DNA from: Tragulus kanchil
Lineage: Eukaryota > Chordata > Mammalia > Artiodactyla > Tragulidae
Direction of reading: 5' to 3'
Assembly (NCBI GenBank): GCA_022376925.1
Contig: JAIOJX010000004.1
Location: 179,395,501 to 179,459,500 of the forward strand
DNA length: 64,000 nucleotides
Of the stretch, positions 1-11,095 are shown piece by piece. How positions within the stretch are numbered: position 1 is the first letter of the stretch; the number at the start of each line of letters is the position of its first letter. Under the pieces are notes generated by a model. That model was not told the DNA's origin and did no database searches. It saw nothing but the letters and a program-made list of their open reading frames with translations. Made by a program: the position numbers and the translations under genes.

Positions 1-1639
1 TAAATGGGCCTATTGTATTCTGTTCTTCAGGAGGTCACTGGTAACCATGGAAGAGGCAATTTTGGTGGGTAGTGGGAGTGGAAGCCAGATTGCAGTGGGC
101 TGAAGAATGAATGGGAGGTGAGAAAGAGAAGACAGCAAATATGGACCCCTTTGGGGAGAAGTTTGGATGAGAGGCGGAAGCAAGAGCTTCATCCCCCTCA
201 AAGCCTACCTTCCATCTCCTGGAGAAACTTGGCAAAGAGGCCTGGGGGAATCTGGAGACTGAGTCATATGTTCCACGGACCCCAGAACACACCAGGAAGG
301 CAAGCTGGGAGTTGGCAAAGGCCTAGTGCACCTCAAGCTTGCAAATCTCAAAACCAAACCTGATGTGCCTGCCTTCACCTACTCATTCCAAATCCAGTCT
401 ACCATCTTCTCCTTCCAGCTGATCATCCATAACCCAAATCTGCCCATGCTTCTGCCCTACTTAAAACCCTCCAGCAGTTACTTTCCCACATTCTCACCTC
501 ACCTCCCTGAACTGGCATTCGAAACCCTACTTCCCAGAGTTCCCTGGCAGTGCAGTGGTTAGAACTCAGCACTTTGGCTGCTGTGATCTGGGTTCAATTC
601 CTGGTAGAAGAACTAAGATCTCATGAGCCATGCAGAGCAGCCAAAAACAAACAAACAAAAAAGAAAAATCCTACTTCCCTCCACATCATCACCTTCAGGG
701 CCTTCACCACCCTCTCATCCTCTACCCAGGCCTCATGGAACTCCCAGCAGCTCCCAGTGAGCTCTGCTCTCCCACCTTCATTAGCCTACCAGTCATCTGA
801 GACTCAGTCAACTCAAGCACCACATTCTCTTAAGAGTTAGTTACTTCCTCCTTGGAGAGAATTAGCACCTTTCCCATACCTCTTCCAGAGCTTGAGCAGA
901 ATGAATACTCTCTATTCGTTGATATGGCTTTCCCCATGCTGGACTATGCTTTCTCTGGGACTCTTTTCTGGATCATCAGCACCTGGCTAGGGCTGAGTTC
1001 CCAGTCAGTGCTGTTGAATGTGAAGTGTGATTCCACTCAAAGCACCCATCATGACAGGGAAAATGTTTAGGATATGGAGTACCTCACTGACCCTTTGATC
1101 CACAAATCAACACCTTGAATCTGCAGGGTCCTCTCCCGTCCCCCTTTTCCCTTCTTCCTAGTTGTACTAATACGTTCAGATTAATTTCTCCTAAGAGAAA
1201 GGAAAGGCAGTCTCTGAACAACTGGATCTTTAAGTTAGATGCTATAGTGCCTCCTACAGACCAGCACTAAGCAGCTATAGGAGGGTCTGCCACAGTGCCA
1301 AGAGTCCTGGGTTCCTTCTCCAGAAACTTAACCATAATTTTTTTTTTCCTTTTACAAACTATGTAACCTCTCTGAACCTTAGTTCAGATGGATGTGGATA
1401 TGAATACTATTACTTAAAAGAGTTGAGGAGAGAATCAGGAGCAATACTCACGCAAAAGCCCTACATGATGCTATGTAATATTAGGCTTTTGAGATCTTAA
1501 CAGAGTGACATCTTGGTGGCAGGACGCCAACAACTTACACTTTCTATTTCAAATGAATAAAAGAAACTCGCCAGGCAATAACCGCTCTCTAAAGTTTGTC
1601 TAAATCGGGAACTTCTGTATAAGCCATGCTCCTCAGGCC
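1..1639. other. Intergenic DNA upstream of DNAL4
   Basis: No exon-like open frame with splice sites or recognisable protein is visible. The one structured element is the SINE at 536-669, listed separately. By human gene order NPTXR would lie further left, but nothing of it is seen here. Confidence 0.6.
526..679 (+). mobile_element. CHR/Bov-tA type tRNA-derived SINE with target-site duplication
   Basis: Positions 536-669 match the ruminant/cetartiodactyl tRNA-Glu-derived SINE pattern: a 'ttccctgg..cagtgg' head, a 'gggttcaattcctgg' B-box-like segment, an 'aactaagatct' motif and an A-rich tail. Both sides carry the same 10 bp, CCTACTTCCC, at 526-535 and 670-679, as expected for LINE-mediated insertion. 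Confidence 0.85.
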
Positions 1640-2290
1640 CACTTAAGACAACTATAAATGAAGCCCCGCCTCTCCAGCCCTTAAGCCACGCCCCTTTCCG
1701 TACACCTCTCCAGGTTGTAGGGCCCTTCAGTATTGATCGACGTTTCGCTTCACCAATAAGAAGTAAAAGCCCCGTCAACGTCCGGTCAGGGGGCAGGACT
1801 TCCTTACTGTTGCTAAGACACTCTTGTTTCGCTCCTTGACAACCCTGGCGGGGGTGCGCTCACTGAGGCCTTGGCTCCGGCCCCCTCGGGAGCAGGTGAG
1901 GCCCCGGGGCGCGGCGGGCAACCGGGCGGGGAGGGCCGGCCCGAAGGCGGGCCGGGAGGCATGGCGGGGCGGGCGACGCCTCGCCCACCGCGGAGGCCCC
2001 ACCTCAGCCTCCCGCCTGTTGGTCCCCAGTTCCAGGGGTCCTCCCAACCCCCGTTTCCCCCACCCCTGCCGCTTCAGGAACCTGCGAGCTCTGTCGAGAG
2101 AGTTTCGCTGTCGCGACTCTGCAGGCCCGCCCGAGATCGCCTCCAGCCTCACGTTCCCCGTCCTCGAGCCCGCCTCCCCCCGCACCTTGATCCCCCGTCT
2201 TTCGCAGAGTAACCCCCCTGCTCCCGCGGCTGGCCGGTGGTCGCCATGGCCGCCACCCAGACCCCTGGAGTCGGACAGTTGACGGCGGGC
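1640..2290 (+). promoter_or_regulatory. DNAL4: CpG-island promoter region of DNAL4
   Basis: G+C and CpG density rise sharply from about 1800 to 2280. Upstream are a TATAAAT at 1653-1659, a CCAAT at 1753-1757 and an ETS-like ACTTCC near 1799. The transcription start is inferred to lie near 1800-1840. Assignment to DNAL4 rests on orientation and on it being the first CpG island upstream of the DNAL4 coding exons. Whether the TATA-like motif is used is unknown. Confidence 0.6.
1825..1895 (+). other. DNAL4: Putative DNAL4 non-coding first exon
   Basis: Inside the CpG island a good splice donor, AGCAG|GTGAGG, falls after position 1895. The DNAL4 coding exon at 14136 has an acceptor 12 bp upstream of its ATG, so an upstream 5'UTR exon is required. 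This is the best candidate. The left boundary is a guess. Confidence 0.5.
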
Positions 2291-2488
2291 TGGGCCTCGA
2301 GGCTGGTCATTTCCCTCTTTGGGCCTCAGTTTCCCTTTCTGTAAATGAGACGTGAGGTTGAATGATCCCTAGGTCTGGTTGAGGCTGGCCTTCGAGGATG
2401 TGATGGTTTGACCCAACTGTAGGCTTCCCCGAGGACGTGACCCTCAGGGAAGTTCCCGGTGTATAAGAAGGACTTCGTTGTGGCGGGG

Positions 2489-2576
2489 GTTCAGTCGCTG
2501 AGTGGTACCTGACTCTGTGCGACCCCACGGACTGCAGCAAGCCAGGCTTCCCTGCCCTTCACTTTCTCCCAGAGAA
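2489..2576 (-). mobile_element. BovB LINE 3' fragment (ORF2 C-terminus)
   Basis: Read on the minus strand, this segment encodes a degraded form of the BovB reverse transcriptase C-terminus, with a recognisable REAW..AAV.GVA.S core and an LSD end. The plus strand shows the familiar ruminant 'gactctgtgcgaccccacgg' block. It is short and truncated. Confidence 0.75.
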
Positions 2577-4159
2577 GAGGACTTGGCAAACTTAGTTTGG
2601 ATTCTGGCAAGTTCCTGATCTCCCTCGAATCCCCCTGAGTGTGTGCAGTATTGTGATACCGTAGCACATCTCCTTGGGGCATTCTGAAAATAACACGGAT
2701 TTCCTTCGTCTGTCTCTGGTTTCTGTACATTTCCTCCCTTTGAGAATCGCCAGCTCCCTTAGGGTCAGCTGTCATTTCTCCATTTCACCCTCAGATTCAC
2801 ATCTCCATCTCCTGGGCTTCCACGGCTAGCGAGACGTGTAAGGGGCTGAGTGGGAATAGAGGCTGATAAACGTTGGTGCAGAGAGAAGCGGATGGAGGCC
2901 CTCCTGCCCCTGATAATCCATGATTCTGTGATTCCCTGCGCCTGATGAGACCCCACCATGCATGCATCTCGTCAACAGCTTAAACTCGGTACTTCAGACA
3001 CCACACCAGCCTCGTCCCTGTCTGTCCACCGGTTCTGCCTGAATTCCCCTGTCTCTCTCCAGCGTCACCCTCCTCCCGGGCATCACCTGCCACTCTGCCG
3101 TGCTCGTCCTCCATAGGCAGGGTCAGGTCTGTGGTTCTGCTTCCGCCAGGGCCTCATAGTCTCTCCATGCCGGAAGCCATCATCCTGGTCCAGGTTTTTG
3201 ATGCCTGTCACCCAGGCCATTGCTATAGCTTCCTAAGTGGTGTTCCTACTTCCGGTCTCTCCTCCTGGTAACCCAGTCCCACCGGAATAATTGTCAAAAC
3301 ACAGCCATGTTGCTAGCCCCCAAGAGACCTCCCACAGGCCTCTTTCTCCTCTGAAAACATCCGTATTTCTTAAGCCTAAGTCTGAGGGCCCTTCTCCACA
3401 TCCACAACCCCATCCCAGCCTTTTTCCCAGCGTAATTCCTCTCTTCTCATTTGCTGAGTTCTGCCCTCTGGTCAAATTGGAGTGATGGACTTGCCCATAG
3501 AACACTTTGAGCTTTCTTCTTTGACATCACTGTGTGTGTTCATCTGGAGTAGCTTCCTCACCTTGCCCCCTATCAGGATCCCCACTCACCTTTTCAAGTC
3601 TGATTCACATGCTGCTTCTGCCACCAAACTTTTCTCACTGTCCTCTCCCCTGTCCCCTCCAGAACTCTCCTCTTTCCTCAAGTTCTGCATCTGTCCAGGG
3701 GCACTTACTGCTTTCTGCCATGAACCAGTTACTTCCTGTGTGTGTCTGTTGATCTCTCATATTCGATTGTATGCTCCTTGAAAGCAGAGACACGCTCTTG
3801 CTTATCAGCGAGCAGGTGAAACAGCTTAATCCTTAGGTCCTTCATACCTGAGTCCATCCTGGCTCATCCATTTGTTAGCCCGATGGAAAGTCACTTTGCT
3901 TTGCTCAGTCCGAATGGTCATCAGAGAAATAGGGAGAATAGTGTTTGTCTGATGGAATAGGAGGAATAGAACACGCATCCCTTTGCCTTGCGCAAGGTCT
4001 GTGCTCAGTAAGTGTTATTGAAGGGATTTGATAGGATTTGCCCCCTCTCTCTTCCTAGGGGGCAAAGGAAATACAAGGAAATACAATATAATTACAGTTC
4101 ATATTTTTTTTAAGATTTTTTCTCTTTTTTTGCCTCTAAGTCATCATTTTCTTTTCTTT

Positions 4160-4380
4160 TTTCATCCATCCTTATTTTTTGGCCTGTGTGGGCCTCCCAC
4201 TGCAGGAGCCTCTCTCGTTGCAGAGCACCAGCTCTGGGCGCATGCACTCCAGAGTGCTGGCTCGTAATTGGACACTCTGGCCCAGCCATTCCTTGGCACG
4301 TGGGATCTTCCCGGGCCAGGGATCGAACTGGTGCCTTGCACTGCAAAGTGGACTCTTTACCCACTGGTACCAGCCAGAAA
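4160..4380 (-). mobile_element. Antisense Bov-tA/CHR SINE, copy in duplication 1
   Basis: A T-rich tail (about 4090-4180) is followed by the reverse complement of the tRNA-derived SINE body, with blocks 'gggatcttcccgggccaggg' and 'ttacccactgg'. The second copy of the same element is at about 5239-5463, where the head is intact. Confidence 0.8.
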
Positions 4381-5238
4381 CCCCAATGTTGCTAGCCCCC
4401 AAGAGACCTCCCACAGGCCTCTTTCTCCTCTGAAAACATCCGTATTTCTTAAGCCTAAGTCTGAGGGCCCTTCTCCACATCCACAACCCCATCCCAGCCT
4501 TTTTCCCAGCGTAATTCCTCTCTTCTCATTTGCTGAGTTCTGCCCTCTGGTCAAATTGGAGTGATGGACTTGCCCATAGAACACTTTGAGCTTTCTTCTT
4601 TGACATCACTGTGTGTGTTCATCTGGAGTAGCTTCCTCACCTTGCCCCCTATCAGGATCCCCACTCACCTTTTCAAGTCTGATTCACATGCTGCTTCTGC
4701 CACCAAACTTTTCTCACTGTCCTCTCCCCTGTCCCCTCCAGAACTCTCCTCTTTCCTCAAGTTCTGCATCTGTCCAGGGGCACTTACTGCTTTCTGCCAT
4801 GAACCAGTTACTTCCTGTGTGTGTCTGTTGATCTCTCATATTCGATTGTATGCTCCTTGAAAGCAGAGACACGCTCTTGCTTATCAGCGAGCAGGTGAAA
4901 CAGCTTAATCCTTAGGTCCTTCATACCTGAGTCCATCCTGGCTCATCCATTTGTTAGCCCGATGGAAAGTCACTTTGCTTTGCTCAGTCCGAATGGTCAT
5001 CAGAGAAATAGGGAGAATAGTGTTTGTCTGATGGAATAGGAGGAATAGAACACGCATCCCTTTGCCTTGCGCAAGGTCTGTGCTCAGTAAGTGTTATTGA
5101 AGGGATTTGATAGGATTTGCCCCCTCTCTCTTCCTAGGGGGCAAAGGAAATACAAGGAAATACAATATAATTACAGTTCATATTTTTTTTAAGATTTTTT
5201 CTCTTTTTTTGCCTCTAAGTCATCATTTTCTTTTCTTT

Positions 5239-5463
5239 TTTCATCCATCCTTATTTTTTGGCCTGTGTGGGCCTCCCACTGCAGGAGCCTCTCTCGTTGC
5301 AGAGCACCAGCTCTGGGCGCATGCACTCCAGAGTGCTGGCTCGTAATTGGACACTCTGGCCCAGCCATTCCTTGGCACGTGGGATCTTCCCGGGCCAGGG
5401 ATCGAACTGGTGCCCCTTGCACTGCAAAGTGGACTCTTTACCCACTGGACCACCAGGAAAGCC
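5239..5463 (-). mobile_element. Antisense Bov-tA/CHR SINE, second copy
   Basis: Same element as at 4160-4380, shifted by 1,079 bp. The intact head 'ccaccaggaaagccc' ends at 5464. It is one insertion represented twice, not two insertions. Confidence 0.8.
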
Positions 5464-5902
5464 CGAGTTTAGATATTTTATTGGGCTTCTGCCATGTGCT
5501 GGACACTGGACTCGCTGCTCTGGGGGGCATCTAAGGAGAGCAGGGCAAGTCCTTCCGCCCCAGGTGATCGTCTGGACTCACGACGCACTGCTGAGTCGTG
5601 ACTGGCTGTGAGACATCACCAGTAATTAGCGTTTATGAATGATTTTTTTAAAAAGTAACTCGGTGCTAACTCCCTTTTAGTTCTGTGAGAAACAGAATTC
5701 TTAGTCACTTACGTTCAAATCTGTTCTCTCAAGTGGGAAAAGGGGAAGTAGGTGGGAAAGGGAGGGTGGGAAAGGTGGGAGACTGGAATCTGCGGTCTCT
5801 AGTGAGCAGCTGTTCCCCTGTGATGACTGAGAGCTCACGCTTTCTGTTGTGCTTTGTATCTCGACTCGAGAGTTTGGATTGCAGCCAATCTTGGGGACAT
5901 CC

Positions 5903-8104
5903 GTGAGGGGCTACCACGTGAGTTTATTACATCATCTTACACAGAAAGGAAATGTCTAGATCTCTGGCTCTCCATCTCCCTCGTTCCCTCCTGGTTTAAG
6001 GCACACTAAAAGTTTTCACTGGACCTCAGTGAAATGAAAAAAAAAAATAAGAGGAATGTAAAAAAAAACCTTTGCATGCATGAAGGTAGCCATCTTCTCA
6101 CGAAGGACCGTTTTTTCTCCTGTAGTCATCTCTCTTACTCCTAAAACTTTCTTTTATAGTAGATGCATTTCACACTGACTGTGAACTCTAGATTGTCCGT
6201 ATGTTGCCTGACTTCCCCGATGTCCTGGATGAACACCCTCAGGTCCTTAGGTTCCTGTCTCCTTATCACACAGCTTTGCCTTTTGTCTGCCAGAGGGCCG
6301 AGGGCGGGCACGTCGGTTGGGGCAGGAGGTGGACCAGGTAACACAGGGGTGGGGGGCGTCAGTACAGCTGGAAGCAGGCGGCCCATGTGGACAAGGGGCT
6401 GGAGCGCTGGCAGCCACGGGTAGACCTTGTTTCGTCGTTTGTGTGACCGCCTTGTCTCCTGCTTGCTCGTGACAGGAGAGAAAGCAGAAAGGTAGAGAAG
6501 GATAGACAGACAGGGATTCCAGTGCTGGCTGTGGACCCACAGGTCAGCCCGCACACCTCTCCGAGGTGCCTGGTTGGAGAGCTGCGAGCGGGTGCTGCGC
6601 CCACAGGTGTTCCGGGATGAAAGGAGACAGCAGATGTGGCAGCACAGTGTCGCCACCCCCCAGCGCCCGGCCCACTGTGCTCACAGAAGCCCCTGTGACT
6701 CCGTCCTGCCTCGGTGCCGACAGCACAGGGCCGGAGCTAGGGCCGCGTGCCGGGTTTGCCTGGGCGCCTCGCTGTGTGCTTGGCTGGGATCTAAAGAGGG
6801 ACACTGCACTACCGCTTCCTCCCACGCCAGTGACGAGCGCCCACATGGACGGTGAGGGAGCGTCTGTTCTTAGACTCAGTTTCCAGATGAGAAAACCGAG
6901 GCCTAGAGAGGTGCACACGTATCCGAGACAGGCCGTGGTGGGACTCGACTGCCCTCGGAGCCTTGTCCTCGCCCACGGTGCTGTGCCCGGCACGGCCTCC
7001 CAGTGAGGGGCTACCACGTGAGTTTATTACACCCAACAGAAATGAAATGTCTAGATCTCTGGCTCTCCATCTCCCTCGTTCCCTCCTGGTTTAAGGCACA
7101 CTAAAAGTTTTCACTGGACCTCAGTGAAATGAAAAAAAAAAATAAGAGGAATGTAAAAAAAAACCTTTGCATGCATGAAGGTAGCCATCTTCTCACGAAG
7201 GACCGTTTTTTCTCCTGTAGTCATCTCTCTTACTCCTAAAACTTTCTTTTATAGTAGATGCATTTCACACTGACTGTGAACTCTAGATTGTCCGTATGTT
7301 GCCTGACTTCCCCGATGTCCTGGATGAACACCCTCAGGTCCTTAGGTTCCTGTCTCCTTATCACACAGCTTTGCCTTTTGTCTGCCAGAGGGCCGAGGGC
7401 GGGCACGTCGGTTGGGGCAGGAGGTGGACCAGGTAACACAGGGGTGGGGGGCGTCAGTACAGCTGGAAGCAGGCGGCCCATGTGGACAAGGGGCTGGAGC
7501 GCTGGCAGCCACGGGTAGACCTTGTTTCGTCGTTTGTGTGACCGCCTTGTCTCCTGCTTGCTCGTGACAGGAGAGAAAGCAGAAAGGTAGAGAAGGATAG
7601 ACAGACAGGGATTCCAGTGCTGGCTGTGGACCCACAGGTCAGCCCGCACACCTCTCCGAGGTGCCTGGTTGGAGAGCTGCGAGCGGGTGCTGCGCCCACA
7701 GGTGTTCCGGGATGAAAGGAGACAGCAGATGTGGCAGCACAGTGTCGCCACCCCCCAGCGCCCGGCCCACTGTGCTCACAGAAGCCCCTGTGACTCCGTC
7801 CTGCCTCGGTGCCGACAGCACAGGGCCGGAGCTAGGGCCCGCTGCCGTGTTTGCCTGGGCGCCTCGCTGTGTGCTTGGCTGGGATCTAAAGAGGGACACT
7901 GCACTACCGCTTCCTCCCACGCCAGTGACGAGCGCCCACATGGACGGTGAGGGAGCGTCTGTTCTTAGACTCAGTTTCCAGATGAGAAAACCGAGGCCTA
8001 GAGAGGTGCACACGTATCCGAGACAGGCCGTGGTGGGACTCCCGACTGCCCTCGGAGCCTTGTCCTCGCGCCCACGGTGCTGTGCCCCGGGCACGGCCTC
8101 CCAG
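5903..8104 (+). repeat. Tandem direct duplication 2 (unit about 1,100 bp)
   Basis: 5903-7002 repeats as 7003-8104. The first 35 bp of copy 2 are scrambled relative to copy 1 ('acccaacagaaatgaaatg' against 'catcttacacagaaaggaaatg'). The last 60 bp of copy 1 lack bases in C and G runs, for example 'tgtgcccggcacgg' against 'tgtgccccgggcacgg'. The interior is nearly identical. Open frames such as 6141-6656(-) and 7236-7751(-) are duplicated with it and are not genes. Confidence 0.9.
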
Positions 8105-8724
8105 CTCTCCCACGCTGGAAAGAGGGCACGGCGGCGCGCCGTGGTCTGCGAGCCAGGCGCCTTCCAGGCGCTGAGTGGCTGGAGGGGGCTGCGAGGGGCC
8201 TGCTGGCTGACTCCTTTGGCCTTGTTTCCCAGAATTCATTTTTCCTTCCTCCTTCCCACCTCCCCTAACCCACTTAAGGATTCTTCGCGAACATTTCAGA
8301 AGCAAAAGAATAAATGGTGATTGAGGCCAGTGCCACACGAGAACAAAGGCCACAGGCTTCGACAGGATGGGAAGACCCTCTGCAGCCTGTTGCCTAGGAG
8401 AAGCCTCGCGTCAGCCACGAGCGAGGCTGAGGAAGGCTCCAGAAGGGCCCTTGGGTGGGAAGGAGAATAAAGGGCAGAGCGGGCGCGAGGCTGACGCTGG
8501 CCCTGTGCGCCCAGACGGGCCCTGGGACAGTGGAGAGCGCTGGTGCCCAGCCGACTCGAGGGCCTGGCCGAGAGCACGCTTGCATTATTAAGGGGCTCTC
8601 TTTTAGAACCGGCGCGACTGCTTCCTGGCCCGGACCCGTCAGGCACACCCGTGTTTGCGGGGAAGATTGATAAGGTTATTAAAACCTGAGCTGTGCTATT
8701 TTTGGCGGCACTCTCGCAGGGTTT

Positions 8725-8901
8725 TAAAATCAGGGCCAAGGAACTTCCCTGGTGATTCATTGGGTAAGACTCTGAGTTCCCAATGCAAGGGACCAGGGTT
8801 CAATCCCTGACCAGGGAACTAGATCCCACATGCCACCACTAACATCTGGTGCAGCCAAATAAATATATATATATATATTAAAAAAATAAAATCAGGGCCA
8901 A
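8725..8901 (+). mobile_element. CHR-type SINE with 15-bp target-site duplication
   Basis: The SINE body 8740-8886 starts 'gaacttccctggtgattc', contains 'gggttcaatccctgaccagg' and ends in an (AT)n/A-rich tail. It is flanked by perfect 15-bp repeats, TAAAATCAGGGCCAA, at 8725-8739 and 8887-8901. The perfect target-site duplication suggests a fairly young insertion. Confidence 0.92.
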
Positions 8902-8906
8902 ATGAC

Positions 8907-11095
8907 TATAGCTGTCCTCTATGTGACAGCGTCATAGAAATTCTCCTTGCTTTCTGTGTTTGGGGATGCAGCATCTATAACTGTTCCTTTTCATTCGAGA
9001 AGTGTGTGTGTGGAGGTTAGAAAGAGTCGTTTGCGGTCATGAGCCTGAATGAGCGCGGCTGAGTGGTGTGGAGGAAGCCCCGGCTGATGACGTGGTGGTG
9101 GTCAGGGCGGCGCGGTGCTGGGAGCGGCGAGCGCTCGTTCCCAGACGCTGGCGTGCACGTGCTTGGTGCTCACCAAGCTCCCTGAGGGTGAGGAGGCGGG
9201 ATTGTCCTGCTTCCCAGAGGAGGACCCCAAGGCTCAGGAGGTTCAGCTGCTTGCCCCAGGCTGCACAGCAGGGACGAGGGCAGAACCGATTCCAGTTTTA
9301 GAGCTGGCCCTCCAGGCTCGACGCTCCACCTCATGGTCTTGTACCTTCCCTATCAGGGGATGACCCACCCCACCCCACCCCCTAAAACCATCTGGGTGGC
9401 TTTTCCACTTTGTTTCTGAAGGGCGAGCTTTGGTAACACCTCTGAAGTCTCATTTCATCAGGATTCCATGTGCTGAAGCCAAGTCCAGGCAGTGGTCACA
9501 GACCTTGGGCTCCCCGAGGGCCGTCGTGAGCGTGGTTGACTCTGCACTCGCCTCCACCCTGGCGCTTGACATGAGCCCAGAGGCTGCAGTGAATCCCGCT
9601 GAACCAGGCGGGTGGAAGGGGCCTGAGCAGGTGCCTCCACGTCGTCCGCTGCTCCCACTTGAAGCTCTCAGGAGACAGTCAAAGCTCACGGTTATCGTTC
9701 CTTTACCATCAGGCCGGCCCCCACCTTCGTCACCCCTTGATGCGAGGGAGGAGGCAAGAAAGTGGCTTTCATCAGAGACAAAGAGGAGTGCAGTGTGGAA
9801 TAGGGCCTTTATAGTAACGAGAAGGGACCAGATGATTCACTGGCTTCTGTGAAATAAGAAACTTAAGCAGAAAGTACAGTGAGATGGCGCTTGGTCATTT
9901 GCCAGCTTTTATGTAGAGACAAACAGAAGCTGCAAGTATCCGGGTGGTACAAACACCCAGAATGATGAGGTAACATCGTCGTGGGAAACCAGAGCACATA
10001 TAGCTGTCCTCTATGTGACAGCGTCATAGAAATTCTCCTTGCTTTCTGTGTTTGGGGATGCAGCATCTATAACTGTTCCTTTTCATTCGAGAAGTGTGTG
10101 TGGAGGTTAGAAAGAGTCGTTTGCGGTCATGAGCCTGAATGAGCGCGCTGAGTGGTGTGGAGGAAGCCCGGCTGATGACGTGGTGGTGGTCAGGGCGGCG
10201 CGGTGCTGGGAGCGGCGAGCCCCGCTTCCCAGACGCTGGCGTGCACGTGCTTGGTGCTCACCAAGCTCCCTGAGGGTGAGGAGGCGGGATTGTCCTGCTT
10301 CCCAGAGGAGGACCCCAAGGCTCAGGAGGTTCAGCTGCTTGCCCCAGGCTGCACAGCAGGGACGAGGGCAGAACCGATTCCAGTTTTAGAGCTGGCCCTC
10401 CAGGCTCGACGCTCCACCTCATGGTCTTGTACCTTCCCTATCAGGGGATGACCCCCCCCCCCCCCCCCCCCAAAACCCTCTGGGTGGCTTTTCCACTTTG
10501 TTTCTGAAGGGCGAGCTTTGGTAACACCTCTGAAGTCTCATTTCATCAGGATTCCATGTGCTGAAGCCAAGTCCAGGCAGTGGTCACAGACCTTGGGCTC
10601 CCCGAGGGCCGTCGTGAGCGTGGTTGACTCTGCACTCGCCTCCACCCTGGCGCTTGACATGAGCCCAGAGGCTGCAGTGAATCCCGCTGAACCAGGCGGG
10701 TGGAAGGGGCCTGAGCAGGTGCCTCCACGTCGTCCGCTGCTCCCACTTGAAGCTCTCAGGAGACAGTCAAAGCTCACGGTTATCGTTCCTTTACCATCAG
10801 GCCGGCCCCCACCTTCGTCACCCCTTGATGCGAGGGAGGAGGCAAGAAAGTGGCTTTCATCAGAGACAAAGAGGAGTGCAGTGTGGAATAGGGCCTTTAT
10901 AGTAACGAGAAGGGACCAGATGATTCACTGGCTTCTGTGAAATAAGAAACTTAAGCAGAAAGTACAGTGAGATGGCGCTTGGTCATTTGCCAGCTTTTAT
11001 GTAGAGACAAACAGAAGCTGCAAGTATCCGGGTGGTACAAACACCCAGAATGATGAGGTAAGAGGAGCCATCTGTCAGTGGGAAACCAGAGCACA
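8907..11095 (+). repeat. Tandem direct duplication 3 (unit about 1,093 bp)
   Basis: 8907-9999 repeats as 10000-11095. Differences include loss of single G or C bases near the start of copy 2, a (GT)n shortened by one unit, and a CCCCA repeat near 9363 that appears as a run of 20 C at 10452-10471. At its end copy 1 reads 'taacatcgtcgtggg' where copy 2 has 'taagaggagccatctgtcagtggg'. It overlaps duplication 4, so 9644-9998 exists in three copies. Confidence 0.9.

Larger units (their letters stand above)
3307..5463 (+). repeat. Tandem direct duplication 1 (unit about 1,079 bp)
   Basis: 3307-4385 repeats as 4386-5463 at a constant offset of 1,079. The bodies are essentially identical. The end of the first copy is corrupted: a CHR-SINE head reading 'cactggaccaccaggaaagccc' in copy 2 appears as 'cactggtaccagccagaaacccc' in copy 1, just before copy 2 begins. 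It lies in DNAL4 intron 1 and is probably an untrimmed assembly overlap. Confidence 0.9.

Noticed and set aside
1653..1659. TATAAAT as the DNAL4 core promoter TATA box
   Set aside because: It lies about 150-180 bp upstream of the likely start in the CpG island, too far for a TATA box serving that start. Recorded only as a nearby motif.
4028..5346. Paired 79-residue frames at 4028-4267 and 5107-5346 as a duplicated small gene
   Set aside because: They translate the poly-T and body of an antisense SINE, duplicated with duplication 1.
6141..6656. 171-residue open frame on the minus strand, repeated at 7236-7751
   Set aside because: It lies in DNAL4 intron 1, has no recognised domain and no splice or promoter context. 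Its repetition follows from duplication 2.
7661..8320. 219-residue open frame
   Set aside because: Low-complexity GC-rich translation in an intron; it overlaps frames on both strands and differs from its counterpart in copy 1 because of edge indels.
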